From assembly GCA_012523605.1 (NCBI GenBank), contig JAAYTY010000034.1:1-30198 (forward strand): 30,198 nt of DNA, in the 5' to 3' direction. A program made the translations under genes and the position numbers. This DNA comes from Candidatus Fermentibacterota bacterium. GTDB taxonomy: Bacteria; Fermentibacterota; Fermentibacteria; Fermentibacterales; Fermentibacteraceae. The notes beneath the pieces are model-generated. The model searched no databases and was not told the DNA's origin. It saw nothing but the letters and a program-made list of their open reading frames with translations. Each line of letters opens with the position of its first letter. Positions within the stretch are counted from its first letter, which is position 1. Positions 1 to 8,418 of this stretch are shown here, one piece after another.

Positions 1-1138
1 CGCCGTTCCTGCAGACGCAGGCGAGAGGCTCGAGCCCGTTCATGAGACCCGGAAAGATCACACCGCTGGAAGCGACGTAGCGGTCGAGGTTCGAGCCGCC
101 TCCCAGGTCCACACCGATGAGCCCCTCAGGAGCTTTCACCCCCGCAACGGCGGCGATGGTAGGAAAGAGGTCGATGTGCGCCGCCCGGAAACGCTCTCTT
201 CCCCCTCCGCGGAATCCCGGCCCCGAGATGATGAGCGGCACGTGCAGAAGCTGATCGTGAAGACTGTGGCCGTGCCCCACGTATCCGTGCTCGAGGAACT
301 CCTCGCCGTGGTCCGAGGTGAGGATTATGACGGTGCTGTCGGCGATGCCGCGGGCTCTCATCTCCGAGAAGAGCCTGAAGAGCTGGGAGTCCACCCAGGT
401 GATCTCTCCGTTGTAGAGCGCCCTGTAGTGCTCGAGCTGATCGGGGCGGGTGGTCGTGTTTCCCGCTGACTCCCAGGAAACGGCTGTAACGGTGTCGCCC
501 GGAGGGAGGTAGAAGGTGCAGTACGGTTCGGGCGGCATGTAGGGCGCATGGGGATCCATGATGTGCAATACGGCGAAGAACCTGTGTGATCCGTTGGAAG
601 CAAGCCAGCACATCAGGCTGTCTACGCACTCCGCAGCATTCCCCGAATCGCGGGCCGTGATATAGACGAAGCGGTCGAAACCCCTGGCGAAGCCGAATTC
701 CGAAGTGATGTGAATGTTGTTCATCACCGCGAAGGTTCCGTAGCCCTCAGCGGCAAGCAGTTCCTGGATGCACACCACCTCGGGTGCCAGCCCGGTGTGG
801 ATTCCATATTCCGTGATCCCCGCGCGGTGTTCTCTCTCGGTCAGGCCGGTCAGAATCGAGGCGACGGATGGCCTCGTCCAGGGAGACTGCGCCTGGCATT
901 GCTCCCAGAGGGTTCCCGATGCCGCAAGGCTGTCCATGCAGGGTGATACCCCTCGAACAGGGCTGCCGTAGCACCCCAGGGCGTCCGCTCTCAACGTGTC
1001 TATGATGATCAGCAGGATGCTGGGCCGGCCGGAAGCCCGAAAGCATGAGAATGCGGTGAGGAGAGACAGGAAGGTGAACGATGCACTCAGGAGGCCCTTC
1101 ACTCTTCTGCTACCGGTGGTGTTCGGTGACTCGCTCAT
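1..1138 (-). CDS. Sulfatase-like hydrolase (alkaline phosphatase superfamily), 3' end outside window
   Basis: About 379 residues are visible and the C-terminus runs off the left edge. A hydrophobic N-terminal segment (about residues 15-32, ending near Cys32) suggests export or a membrane anchor. The metal-site motif LLIIIDTLRADALGCYG follows (Asp47 is the expected ligand), then the nucleophile region WTRPSVASILTG, and later the second metal motif SDHGEEF with HGY just after. In true sulfatases the nucleophile is a Cys or Ser matured to formylglycine within C/S-x-P-x-R. Here the aligned residue is Thr88 and the Arg is Val, so arylsulfatase chemistry is doubtful. A phosphotransferase or phosphodiesterase role on a surface glycan is possible. 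The ATG at 1138 is the only start before an in-frame stop upstream, and its Shine-Dalgarno match is weak. Substrate unknown. Confidence 0.85.
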   Translation of the reverse strand, partial: MSESPNTTGSRRVKGLLSASFTFLSLLTAFSCFRASGRPSILLIIIDTLRADALGCYGSPVRGVSPCMDSLAASGTLWEQCQAQSPWTRPSVASILTGLTEREHRAGITEYGIHTGLAPEVVCIQELLAAEGYGTFAVMNNIHITSEFGFARGFDRFVYITARDSGNAAECVDSLMCWLASNGSHRFFAVLHIMDPHAPYMPPEPYCTFYLPPGDTVTAVSWESAGNTTTRPDQLEHYRALYNGEITWVDSQLFRLFSEMRARGIADSTVIILTSDHGEEFLEHGYVGHGHSLHDQLLHVPLIISGPGFRGGGRERFRAAHIDLFPTIAAVAGVKAPEGLIGVDLGGGSNLDRYVASSGVIFPGLMNGLEPLACVCRNG

Positions 1139-1475
1139 GAGTCGCGCATCGCATTTGCTCCGGTTTCATGCCCGACCCCCGGCCGTCGAGGCGGAGCATC
1201 CTCTTCATGGCGCCGAAGTGATTCCGTCATTCATGACGGACAGGATACTCCGACGCCCCCCGTCTCATCAGCAGATAGAAACCCCTTCGGAATGGGCGTC
1301 AAGCCAGGCGGACGGAGTCCCACGAAGCGGTTACGAACCGATGCCCCGGCTCCTCCCTTCCGGGAAGCCAAGGCAGTGCCCGGGAATAGCGACTCCCCGA
1401 ACCGGCTTCATGTCCGCGCATCAGGCTGTCGCCGCCCGGGCGGATCCGGCGGCGACCATGCGGCGCAGGGCCGGA
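1139..1475. other. 337-bp non-coding gap with two hairpins
   Basis: No convincing reading frame is seen on either strand. The stretch lies between the flippase-like gene and the sulfatase-like gene. It contains a 9-bp GC-rich hairpin just after the flippase stop (1428-1456) and a smaller perfect hairpin at 1224-1239 (CCGTCA, loop TTCA, TGACGG). The length of the gap suggests that the sulfatase-like gene has its own promoter or is weakly linked to the operon. I see no clear -35/-10 pair. Confidence 0.5.
1428..1456 (-). terminator. GC-rich hairpin after flippase-like gene
   Basis: A perfect 9-bp inverted repeat (GTCGCCGCC / GGCGGCGAC) with an 11-nt loop lies 20 nt beyond the stop codon at 1476. 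There is no U-tract on the minus strand, so it may stabilise the mRNA 3' end or assist termination rather than act as a classical intrinsic terminator. Confidence 0.4.
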
Positions 1476-2396
1476 TCACGCAGCCCGTCTTCCCTGATCG
1501 CGCCTCGCGCCACCTGCGGCCAGCACGCTCGCACCGGCCAGCAGGAGTTCGAGCGAAACGGTGACCAGCCTCATCACGAGTGCGGCGGCCAGAGCCGGTT
1601 CCGCTCCGGAAATGCCGGCCAGCGAGGCGACAAGAACGCCTTCCCTGATTCCGAGACCCGCCGGAGCGAAGGCCGCAACACCACCTGCGAGACCGGCGAT
1701 GTAATAGCGGGAGATCACCAGGGGCAATAGCGAGCAGGGGAGGTCGATCATCCCCCGGAGGACCATGAAGAGCGCGGTTCCGTTGAGGACGCCGTTTAGC
1801 GCATAGCCCGCCGTGCATGATGCCATGCGCCCCCAGGACGGGAAATCCGATGGGGGGCTCCTGCGGAACATCCTCCATGCGAAACCCGAAGCGCGCCTCA
1901 GAACGAATGGATGGAGCAGAGCCAGGATGAGAGCCGTCGCACCGAGCGGCCAGACGGCCGGCTGTATGCCCGCGGACGCCCACACTCCGGCTTCGAAGCT
2001 GACCAGGAAGAGGGCAGAGGCTGCGAGCGCGGCATACTCCGCCGCAGTAGCCAGTGCAACCACGCCTGAAGGATGACTTCCGTACGCCCTCATCCTCGCG
2101 AGCATGAGACCGACGTTGCCGGGCACGTAGCGGCCGAGAAAGGACACGAAGAAGGCCCGGGCTCCGGAGGTCGGCGATGCGCGTAGGCCGAAGCTCCCGG
2201 CCATCGATTGCCACATCGAGAAGCGCAGGATGTAGCCGGAGAGGGCGAGGAGACAGCAGACGGCCATTCTCCATGCGGAAAGCCTGGAGAGAGAATCCAG
2301 CGCTCCCGGGATGTACCTTCTTCCGTAGAGTGCCAGCCCGAAGGCAACCCCGGCGAAGAGAGCCGCGTCTATGGCCCTCGACAACCCCCTCTTCAC
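1476..2396 (-). CDS. Flippase-like membrane protein (LPG synthase transmembrane family, UPF0104/YbhN-like)
   Basis: 306 residues with several hydrophobic helices. The features typical of this family are a conserved FLGRYVPGNVG segment near residue 90 and, near the C-terminus, a glycine-rich FAPAGLGIREG segment. Family members resemble the membrane half of MprF and are often found in glycan or lipid-linked oligosaccharide loci, where a role in moving or modifying lipid-linked material is suspected. The GTG at 2396 was chosen because it overlaps the stop of the upstream fusion gene (GTGA), the same junction style as elsewhere in this operon. The frame stays open further upstream, but only across the end of the preceding gene. 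It is the last gene of the compact operon; the next gene is 337 bp away. Specific substrate unknown. Confidence 0.8.
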   Translation of the reverse strand: MKRGLSRAIDAALFAGVAFGLALYGRRYIPGALDSLSRLSAWRMAVCCLLALSGYILRFSMWQSMAGSFGLRASPTSGARAFFVSFLGRYVPGNVGLMLARMRAYGSHPSGVVALATAAEYAALAASALFLVSFEAGVWASAGIQPAVWPLGATALILALLHPFVLRRASGFAWRMFRRSPPSDFPSWGRMASCTAGYALNGVLNGTALFMVLRGMIDLPCSLLPLVISRYYIAGLAGGVAAFAPAGLGIREGVLVASLAGISGAEPALAAALVMRLVTVSLELLLAGASVLAAGGARRDQGRRAA

Positions 2397-4753
2397 AGGC
2401 TCAACAGTCCCTTCTGGGCCAGGAGATACGGGTAGTGGGCCCACCAGGGCATGCGCAGCAGGAATCCCCTGAGCGGAGACCGGAATGCCCTGACCGAGGC
2501 GAGCACCATGACCGCGGCAAGGTAGTCCGAGATGCCGGCCTTCCATCCGCCCTCGATCCGGGGAAGTCTCAGGCCGAAAAGAGGTGCCAGCTTCGAACGG
2601 GCGGTACTGCCCTCGCGATGCCACCTCAGCGCCCTCATCTGCGCCTGAACGGCCAGCGCGGGATCAGCGGGATAGAGGATCACACTGCCGGTGCGCCCGA
2701 GGTCCTCCATCGCGGCTCTTCCCCGTTCGGTCATCGAGAGGGCAAGAGAGTACTTGCGCGAGCGCGTCCGTGCTTCCGCGAGCCATGCATCGCCGAAGGA
2801 CACGTCGGCACTGATTCCGAAGTGGTCCGTGCAGGTAAGGCACCTGGCGGCGCAGTCCGCATAGAGGTTCTGGAAGAGTCCGTATCCCCGCGAAAAGGCC
2901 TTGCGCACTTCGGTTCCGTCCTCGAGCCGGATAGCGGAGTAGCCCCTCCAGCGCCCCTCCCGGTATCGGAATCCCGCAAGCCTGTCGGGGCCCGCGCCCC
3001 AGAGGCGCAGGAGATCGTCGACAAGGCTTCTCCCTGTGGCGTGCCCGCACCAGAGGCATGCAACGAGCCCTATCTTCTCTCTCAGATCACCATGCCCTGC
3101 CGCCGCCGAGGCCAGAGCCCGTGCCTGGCAGGGAAGGAGCACCAGATCGAACGGCCCGGTTCCTGACCGCAGGACATCGACGGCCCCTCCCAGATGGTCG
3201 AAGTCGCTGTAGATGCTGCCCGCGCATTCGTACACCTCAGCCGGAGTTCTGCATACGACCGTTTCGAGAGCGAGGCGGCCGCCATCCACCCGGCATCGCC
3301 CGCACACCGCCGCCCGGGAGGCTCCGGTTGAAATGCGCCGGGCCAGCAGAGCCGACACCAGGCCGCCCGACGCGCAGTGCGCATGGGGCTCGCCGGTACA
3401 GCCGGCATGCAGGTTCACCCGCAACCCCTCGAAAACCGCGGGCGCCCTGCGGACCGCCCGCCTGCCGGCCCCGGCCCTGAACTGCTGTGCGGCCAGCACC
3501 GCCTTGACTTCTTCTATCTGGCTCCGTGCCGATGCAACTATGCCGGGAATCCCCTTCTCCATCGCTTCGCGCACCTCGCCCGCGGTCTCCAGAGCCCGGG
3601 TCACCAGACCGCCGAGCCTCGACGCGGAGATCTCCCCTGGAGGGAGGACGAAGCTTTCCAGCCCGACGCGTCTCATCACCTCGAGGTACTTGTGTCCCCA
3701 GGATGTCACCACCGCCGGAGTTCCGGAGCACAGGGCCGATATCATGCTGTGGAACCTCGATGCGACGAATACGCTGCACTTCGATATCTCCCGCCTCAGA
3801 GCCAGAGGCGGAAGGTCCTCCAGCATGAATCCGGCCTTGGTGCCGACGATCTCCTGCAGACGCATGCAGAGGGGATAGTCGTTGTTCCTGGAGCGCTTTC
3901 CCGGCCCCAGATTGCTGTGCGCCATCACGAGAACGTCACAGCCCTTCTCCGCCAGTTCTTCGACGAGGGCGGCGATGGCTCCCGGATAGTCCACTCTGAC
4001 GGCCGCGCAGATCCTCGACAGCACCTCGCTGGGAGCAATGCCCACGAGCGGACGCCCGCGAACCTGCGCTGCTGTGCCGGCATCGCGCCCGGAGGGAAGC
4101 AGGAAGGCCAGGTCGGCCGCCTCGGAGCAGTTCGCCAGACCCAGCGAGGACGCGTGCGCCAGGCTCTCGTCCCCCCTGCAGTAGATGCGCCGCATCCGGG
4201 GAAGAACCAGCCTCGCGGCCAGCCGGTTGAGAGGCGACCGGAACGGGCCGATTGCCTGAGACATCTTGATCACGGGTATGCCGCAGAGAAGAGCTGGGAG
4301 GACGAGAAGCACATTGTAGGCAAGGGTGGGAAGCCCTCTGCCGTCGGAGAAGGAGATACCCGAAAGGTCCAGCAGGATGTCGCAGTCGAGCAGGGCTTTC
4401 AACGGGCCGTACCGGGCCGGCCCGAATGCCGCGAAGGGAGCGGAGCGCAAGAGCCTCCACGCGGACGCCGCCAGGGGGAGAAGAACCATGGTCACGGGAA
4501 CGGGCGCGCTCACGATTTCGGTTCTGCCTGGCGCCGCGATTCTCGAATCCCTTCCGGGATAGAGGCTGAACACCCGGAACACGCTCGCCGGATCCAGCTC
4601 ACCGGCCAGGGAGCGGATCAGCGCTTCGAGCATCGCCGCGGATCCCTTGTTTCCCGAGAAGGAGGCCCCGGCTATCCCGATCGTGCGGGGACCGGCGGGC
4701 CCTTCCGGCGTGAGAGCGGTCGGGATCACAGTGGTGTCAGGCCGTGCGCTCAT
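2393..4753 (-). CDS. Polysaccharide pyruvyl transferase fused to FrhB-like (F420 hydrogenase beta-type) domain
   Basis: 786 residues with two domains. Residues about 22-420 look like the polysaccharide pyruvyl transferase family (WcaK/CsaB type): an opening IGIAGASFSGNKGSAAMLEAL, a central KMSQAIGPF, and ASRFHSMISALCSGTPAV near the C-terminal end, all usual positions for this GT-B-like fold. Such enzymes add pyruvyl ketals to sugars using phosphoenolpyruvate. Residues about 450-720 resemble the coenzyme F420 hydrogenase/dehydrogenase beta-subunit family, with several Cys clusters (CGRCR, CLWCGH, CAARCLTC) and the C-terminal DVSFGDAW motif. In other bacteria the two domains usually sit on separate neighbouring genes in capsule loci. 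The gene overlaps the methyltransferase by 17 bp upstream and the flippase-like gene by 4 bp downstream. The redox partner of the FrhB part is unknown. Confidence 0.85.
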   Translation of the reverse strand: MSARPDTTVIPTALTPEGPAGPRTIGIAGASFSGNKGSAAMLEALIRSLAGELDPASVFRVFSLYPGRDSRIAAPGRTEIVSAPVPVTMVLLPLAASAWRLLRSAPFAAFGPARYGPLKALLDCDILLDLSGISFSDGRGLPTLAYNVLLVLPALLCGIPVIKMSQAIGPFRSPLNRLAARLVLPRMRRIYCRGDESLAHASSLGLANCSEAADLAFLLPSGRDAGTAAQVRGRPLVGIAPSEVLSRICAAVRVDYPGAIAALVEELAEKGCDVLVMAHSNLGPGKRSRNNDYPLCMRLQEIVGTKAGFMLEDLPPLALRREISKCSVFVASRFHSMISALCSGTPAVVTSWGHKYLEVMRRVGLESFVLPPGEISASRLGGLVTRALETAGEVREAMEKGIPGIVASARSQIEEVKAVLAAQQFRAGAGRRAVRRAPAVFEGLRVNLHAGCTGEPHAHCASGGLVSALLARRISTGASRAAVCGRCRVDGGRLALETVVCRTPAEVYECAGSIYSDFDHLGGAVDVLRSGTGPFDLVLLPCQARALASAAAGHGDLREKIGLVACLWCGHATGRSLVDDLLRLWGAGPDRLAGFRYREGRWRGYSAIRLEDGTEVRKAFSRGYGLFQNLYADCAARCLTCTDHFGISADVSFGDAWLAEARTRSRKYSLALSMTERGRAAMEDLGRTGSVILYPADPALAVQAQMRALRWHREGSTARSKLAPLFGLRLPRIEGGWKAGISDYLAAVMVLASVRAFRSPLRGFLLRMPWWAHYPYLLAQKGLLSL

Positions 4754-5507
4754 CCGGCTCCTTCCTGACGGCCAGAGCGATGGCGGAACTGCCGTGAGGC
4801 AGCCGCAGGCCCGAGATCAGCATCATCCGCTCCATTCCAGCAAGCGCCCGAAAGAGACCCGCCAGGCTCCTGCCCGCACACAGTTCTCCTTTCAGAGTCT
4901 CCGCCGGGGGGGAGTTCCGCCGGCCTGGAGAGAGGCGCCTCCGGGCGAAAAGGGGCAGCGGCAGAAACGACATGAAGCAGCTCATTAGAACTGCCCGCAG
5001 GCCCGCACTGCCGATGCAACGCCGCAGATCGCGCAGGCCGTATCTGCGCTCGTGCCCGCTCAGTTCGTCGAAGCCGCTCCAGAGCGACTTCATGGCAGGA
5101 ACGGTGATGACCAGCCTGCCGCCCGGCGCAAGAAGCGATCCCGCGATCCGCAGAACTCCGGCATCGTCCCTGAAGTGCTCTATCACGTCTAGTAGGAGGA
5201 CGGCATCGAATCCGCCATGGAACGGAGGCGACATCAGGTCGGCCCGGACAAACCGCACCGAGGGGCGGATGTGCGACGCGGCGCGCACCGACAGATCGAC
5301 AGCGACCACCAGGGCTTCCGGCATCGAAGCCGAGAGCTTCGAAGCCACAAGGCCCGTGCCGCATCCCAGATCCAGTATCGCCGGAGAAGCGACTCCCGAA
5401 AGGTGCCGCCGAAGCAGTTCCACCACCAGGTCGGCCCGCGTCTCGAACCAGGGATGACCCTCCTCCGCCTCCAGTATCGGCGCATGGAGGGACTGGTCGT
5501 ATCCCAT
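4737..5507 (-). CDS. Class I SAM-dependent methyltransferase
   Basis: 256 residues. Motif I is ILDLGCGTGLVASKL (residues 44-58), the acidic residue of motif II lies in VVAVDLS, and a VLLLDVIEHFRDD segment followed by LAPGGRLVITVPA gives the later motifs of the class I Rossmann fold. The N-terminal EEGHPWFETRADLV resembles small-molecule methyltransferases found in glycan loci, where the substrate is often a sugar or lipid-linked sugar. The ATG directly follows the stop of the aminotransferase gene (TGAATG), and the 3' end overlaps the pyruvyl transferase fusion by 17 bp, so translation is likely coupled. The acceptor cannot be told from sequence; the locus suggests methylation of a surface polysaccharide. 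Confidence 0.85.
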   Translation of the reverse strand: MGYDQSLHAPILEAEEGHPWFETRADLVVELLRRHLSGVASPAILDLGCGTGLVASKLSASMPEALVVAVDLSVRAASHIRPSVRFVRADLMSPPFHGGFDAVLLLDVIEHFRDDAGVLRIAGSLLAPGGRLVITVPAMKSLWSGFDELSGHERRYGLRDLRRCIGSAGLRAVLMSCFMSFLPLPLFARRRLSPGRRNSPPAETLKGELCAGRSLAGLFRALAGMERMMLISGLRLPHGSSAIALAVRKEPDERTA

Positions 5508-6653
5508 TCACAGCACGGCACGGGAGGAGATCACGGCCTCTATCACATCGTCCTGATCCCCCGCTGAAAGCGAGGCGAAGAACGGAAGACGGACGAGACG
5601 ATCACCGGCGGATTCCGCAACAGGGCACTGCCCAGGCCTGCCCCCGAAGGACCTTCCCATGCTCGACAGGTGAAGCGGTTGATAGTGGAACACGGCCATG
5701 ATGCCTCTCTCGGCGAGATATCCGATGAGTCTGCGTCTGGCCGCGCCGTCGGGCATCATGAGATGGAAGAGGTGCCCGGGATGCGCACAGCCTTCGGGTA
5801 CAGCCGGCAGGCCGACACCGGACGATCCGGCCCATTCCGACAGTCCTTCCATGTATCTCCGCCAGATCCTCAGGCGCTTTTCCTGAAAGACCGAGGCATT
5901 CTCGAGCTGTGCCAGCAGGAAGGCTCCCAGAAGGTCCGACAGCACGTAGCTCGATCCGGTGTCGACCCAAGTGTACTTGTCAACCAGCCCCTCGAGGAAT
6001 CTGGATCGGTCGGTTCCCTTGTCACGCATCACAAGCGCCCTGTCCACGAGGGAGGCGTCGTTGACAGCGAGCGCCCCTCCCTCTCCGCAGGTGATGTTCT
6101 TCGTCTCGTGGAAGCTCTGAGCGGCCAGCGAACCGAACGTGCCCAGCGGTCTTCCCCTGTACGTTCCGAAGAGGCCGTGCGCATTGTCCTCCACCAGCGC
6201 GAGCCCGTGCTCGAGGGTCAGGCTCCGGATGGCGTCCATCTCGCATGCCACTCCGCCGTAGTGCATTGCGACCACGGCCCTGGTCCTGCCGGTCACGATC
6301 TCGGGCAGGAGCTTCTCGTCGAGATTCAGCGTGTCGGGCCTGCTGTCGCAGAAGACAGGCTTCGCGCCCCGGGAGGCGAAAGCCAGTGCGGTCGAGACGA
6401 ACGTGAAGGACGGCACTATCACTTCGTCGCCGGGCCGGATGTCCAGGAGCATCGCCGCCATCTCGAGAGCGTGCGTGCAGGAGGGCGTCAGAAGAACCCT
6501 TGCACCCGGCAGGTGGCGCTCCAGGAGCCTCTCGCACTCGCGGCAGAAGGGGCCGTTGCCGGAAATGAAGCCGTTTTCGACGGCCCGGGCGATGTAGTCC
6601 ATCTCGGAACCGGCAAGGCAGGCGCGGTTGAAGGGTATTCGGAAGCCGCTCAT
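5508..6653 (-). CDS. wecE: WecE-like dTDP-4-amino-4,6-dideoxygalactose transaminase
   Basis: 381 residues, the normal length for the DegT/DnrJ/EryC1/StrS aminotransferase family. The opening FRIPFNRACLAGSEMDYI with FISGNGPFCRECE closely follows the WecE (RffA) subfamily. Asp156 in VEDNAHG should contact the pyridine nitrogen of PLP, and Lys185 in SFHETKNITCGEGG is the Schiff-base lysine. Known WecE converts dTDP-4-keto-6-deoxyglucose to dTDP-4-amino-4,6-dideoxygalactose with glutamate as donor. The gene just upstream encodes a GNAT acetyltransferase overlapping by 4 bp (ATGA), matching the wecD-wecE pair that makes dTDP-Fuc4NAc in enterobacteria. Other sugar aminotransferases share the fold, so the exact sugar is an inference. 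Confidence 0.88.
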   Translation of the reverse strand: MSGFRIPFNRACLAGSEMDYIARAVENGFISGNGPFCRECERLLERHLPGARVLLTPSCTHALEMAAMLLDIRPGDEVIVPSFTFVSTALAFASRGAKPVFCDSRPDTLNLDEKLLPEIVTGRTRAVVAMHYGGVACEMDAIRSLTLEHGLALVEDNAHGLFGTYRGRPLGTFGSLAAQSFHETKNITCGEGGALAVNDASLVDRALVMRDKGTDRSRFLEGLVDKYTWVDTGSSYVLSDLLGAFLLAQLENASVFQEKRLRIWRRYMEGLSEWAGSSGVGLPAVPEGCAHPGHLFHLMMPDGAARRRLIGYLAERGIMAVFHYQPLHLSSMGRSFGGRPGQCPVAESAGDRLVRLPFFASLSAGDQDDVIEAVISSRAVL

Positions 6654-7396
6654 GCCTTCTGCGCCTCAGCGGGCCAGTAGTGGAACCAGAGCCCGATCGA
6701 ATCCACCCTGAAGCCCGCGGACTGGTACACTCCCATCGAAGCCCGGCTGCCGCCCTGAGTCGCCACCCGAACCGTCTCCACGCCTCGGGAGGCCATGGCG
6801 GCCAGGGCGGAACGCACCAGCATTGAACCGACACCGGCGCCCCTCGCCCGGGGGTCCACGCCCAGGAGTTCTATCCGGCCCGTGTTCCCGATGCCGCTGT
6901 AGGTGCAGTAGCCTGTCGGCGCCCCCGGCGGTCCCGCGACCAGCGCTCCGCAGTGCGGTTCCGAGAGGCATCTCCTCATCCACACGCGGTACATCTCGGT
7001 GACCCTGTCCTGTTCGAAACACGGATCCGAGCGGAACCGGGTCGAATCGTGGAGCCTTCCCGAGAGATCGGCGAGAAGCTCCGATTCGGAGGCCAGAGGC
7101 TCTCTGGCGGATGATTGAAAAGCCTCTGTGTCAAGCGGACACGGTAGTCCTACCGACAGATCGACCCTCACGTCCACCGGGCGCATGCCCAGCTCGTGAG
7201 CCGCATCCAGGGCTTTTGCGCTCGATGGATCGGACAGGAAGTAGAGGCAGTCGATGCTCTCGCCGAGCGCCTGCTCCCGCAGGAGCTCCGCCTCATCAGG
7301 GCCTAGAACGCATCCCCGGATCCTCCCGATGCGCAGGGAGAAGAATGTGCTGTCCCATTCCAGCAGGTCGAAGAGCCGCTCCGCCGCGCCGGTCAC
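6650..7396 (-). CDS. GNAT acetyltransferase, WecD-like
   Basis: 248 residues. The C-terminal half carries the GNAT acetyl-CoA signature GVDPRARGAGVGSMLV followed by GVYQSAGF and a terminal aromatic stretch. The N-terminal part (LEWDSTFFSLRIGRI) is like the leading domain of dTDP-fucosamine acetyltransferases (WecD/RffC), which open with a similar WDS-FF-IG pattern. The predicted reaction is N-acetylation of the amino sugar made by the WecE-like enzyme encoded immediately downstream. The GTG at 7396 is preferred because it overlaps the stop of the glycosyltransferase gene (GTGA); the frame stays open upstream but only as an off-frame reading of that gene. The 3' end overlaps the wecE-like start by 4 bp. 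Confidence 0.8.
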   Translation of the reverse strand: MTGAAERLFDLLEWDSTFFSLRIGRIRGCVLGPDEAELLREQALGESIDCLYFLSDPSSAKALDAAHELGMRPVDVRVDLSVGLPCPLDTEAFQSSAREPLASESELLADLSGRLHDSTRFRSDPCFEQDRVTEMYRVWMRRCLSEPHCGALVAGPPGAPTGYCTYSGIGNTGRIELLGVDPRARGAGVGSMLVRSALAAMASRGVETVRVATQGGSRASMGVYQSAGFRVDSIGLWFHYWPAEAQKA

Positions 7397-8364
7397 TTGC
7401 CGTCCGATCTCTTCGGGTCGGCGGATCCGGACTCGTGCTCCCTGACCTCGGCCACCGTGTAGCCGGGGATGCCCATGAGCCGGAAGTGCATCCTCGCAAG
7501 GTACTCCCCTATCACCCCCAGGGAGAAGAGCTGGACGCCCGAGAAGATCGAGATGATGGAGGCGAGGAACGGAAATCCGGGAACGCTGCCCCCGCTCGCG
7601 AAGAACCTGACCAGCACGAAGGCCAGCACGCAGATGCCGAAGAACATGAAGACGAAGCCCAGCAGGCTGGCCGCTTCGAGCGGGAGCGTCGAGAAGCCGG
7701 TCACCATGTTGAAGGCATGCGTCACCAGGCGACCCACAGTGTAGTTCGACCGGCCGATCGCCCTGGAATCGTGGCGGACCTGTACGGCGCCGAATCTCCT
7801 CGTCCCCCAGGTGAGCAGGACGTCTATGGAAACGAAGGGGCCGTTGTAGGTGGCGAAGGCTTCCCTCACCCTGGTCCGGAACGCCCTGAAGGCGCTCACC
7901 CTGCCGGCCGTCTGAACGCCGAGGGACTTCTGGAGGGCGAGCTTCGTGAGCCGCGACGCCAGGTTCCTCAGAAAGCCGTGCCTCTCGGCTTCGGGATATC
8001 CGTAAACGACATCGAGGCTGGTCGTGAGGTGCTCGAGCAGACGGGTAATCTCCTCCGGGGGGTTCTGCAGATCGTCGTCCATCGTGACGCAGGTGTCGAA
8101 CCGGGCGGCCCTTATCCCGCACAGCAGGGCATTGTGCTGGCCCGAGTTTCTCGCGAGTCTGAAAGCCCTTATCCGCGGATCGGCCGAGGCGGCGCAGACC
8201 GCTTCCCAGCTTCTATCCCCGCTGGAATCATCCACGAGGACGGCCTCCCAGGGAAGGCCGGTGCCGTCCAGAACCGCCTTCAGCCTTCGGACGAGTTCCG
8301 GGATGGAGCCCTCGCTGTTGTACACGGGGACCACCACGGAAATGCCAGGAGGGAGACACGTCAT
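7393..8364 (-). CDS. Polyprenyl-phosphate glycosyltransferase, GT2 family (ArnC/DPM1-like)
   Basis: 323 residues. A cytoplasmic GT-A domain starts with ISVVVPVYNSEGSI; VDDSSGD (residues 44-50) and TMDDDLQNP (residues 94-102, DxD-type metal and nucleotide site) are the catalytic landmarks, and GRSNYTV (204-210) corresponds to the GRSKY motif of the family. Two C-terminal membrane helices (about 231-255 and 266-290) are typical of ArnC, GtrB and related enzymes that load a sugar onto undecaprenyl phosphate. The product could feed either the polysaccharide made by this locus or a GT-C enzyme such as the DUF2723 protein encoded at 12892-14274. It is the second gene of the operon, 54 bp after the membrane protein gene, and overlaps the acetyltransferase gene by 4 bp. 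Confidence 0.88.
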   Translation of the reverse strand: MTCLPPGISVVVPVYNSEGSIPELVRRLKAVLDGTGLPWEAVLVDDSSGDRSWEAVCAASADPRIRAFRLARNSGQHNALLCGIRAARFDTCVTMDDDLQNPPEEITRLLEHLTTSLDVVYGYPEAERHGFLRNLASRLTKLALQKSLGVQTAGRVSAFRAFRTRVREAFATYNGPFVSIDVLLTWGTRRFGAVQVRHDSRAIGRSNYTVGRLVTHAFNMVTGFSTLPLEAASLLGFVFMFFGICVLAFVLVRFFASGGSVPGFPFLASIISIFSGVQLFSLGVIGEYLARMHFRLMGIPGYTVAEVREHESGSADPKRSDGK

Positions 8365-8418
8365 CTCAGGGAACCTCCCCTGCAGAGAGTGGTTCGCGTC
8401 CGGCGGAACATGATGAAA

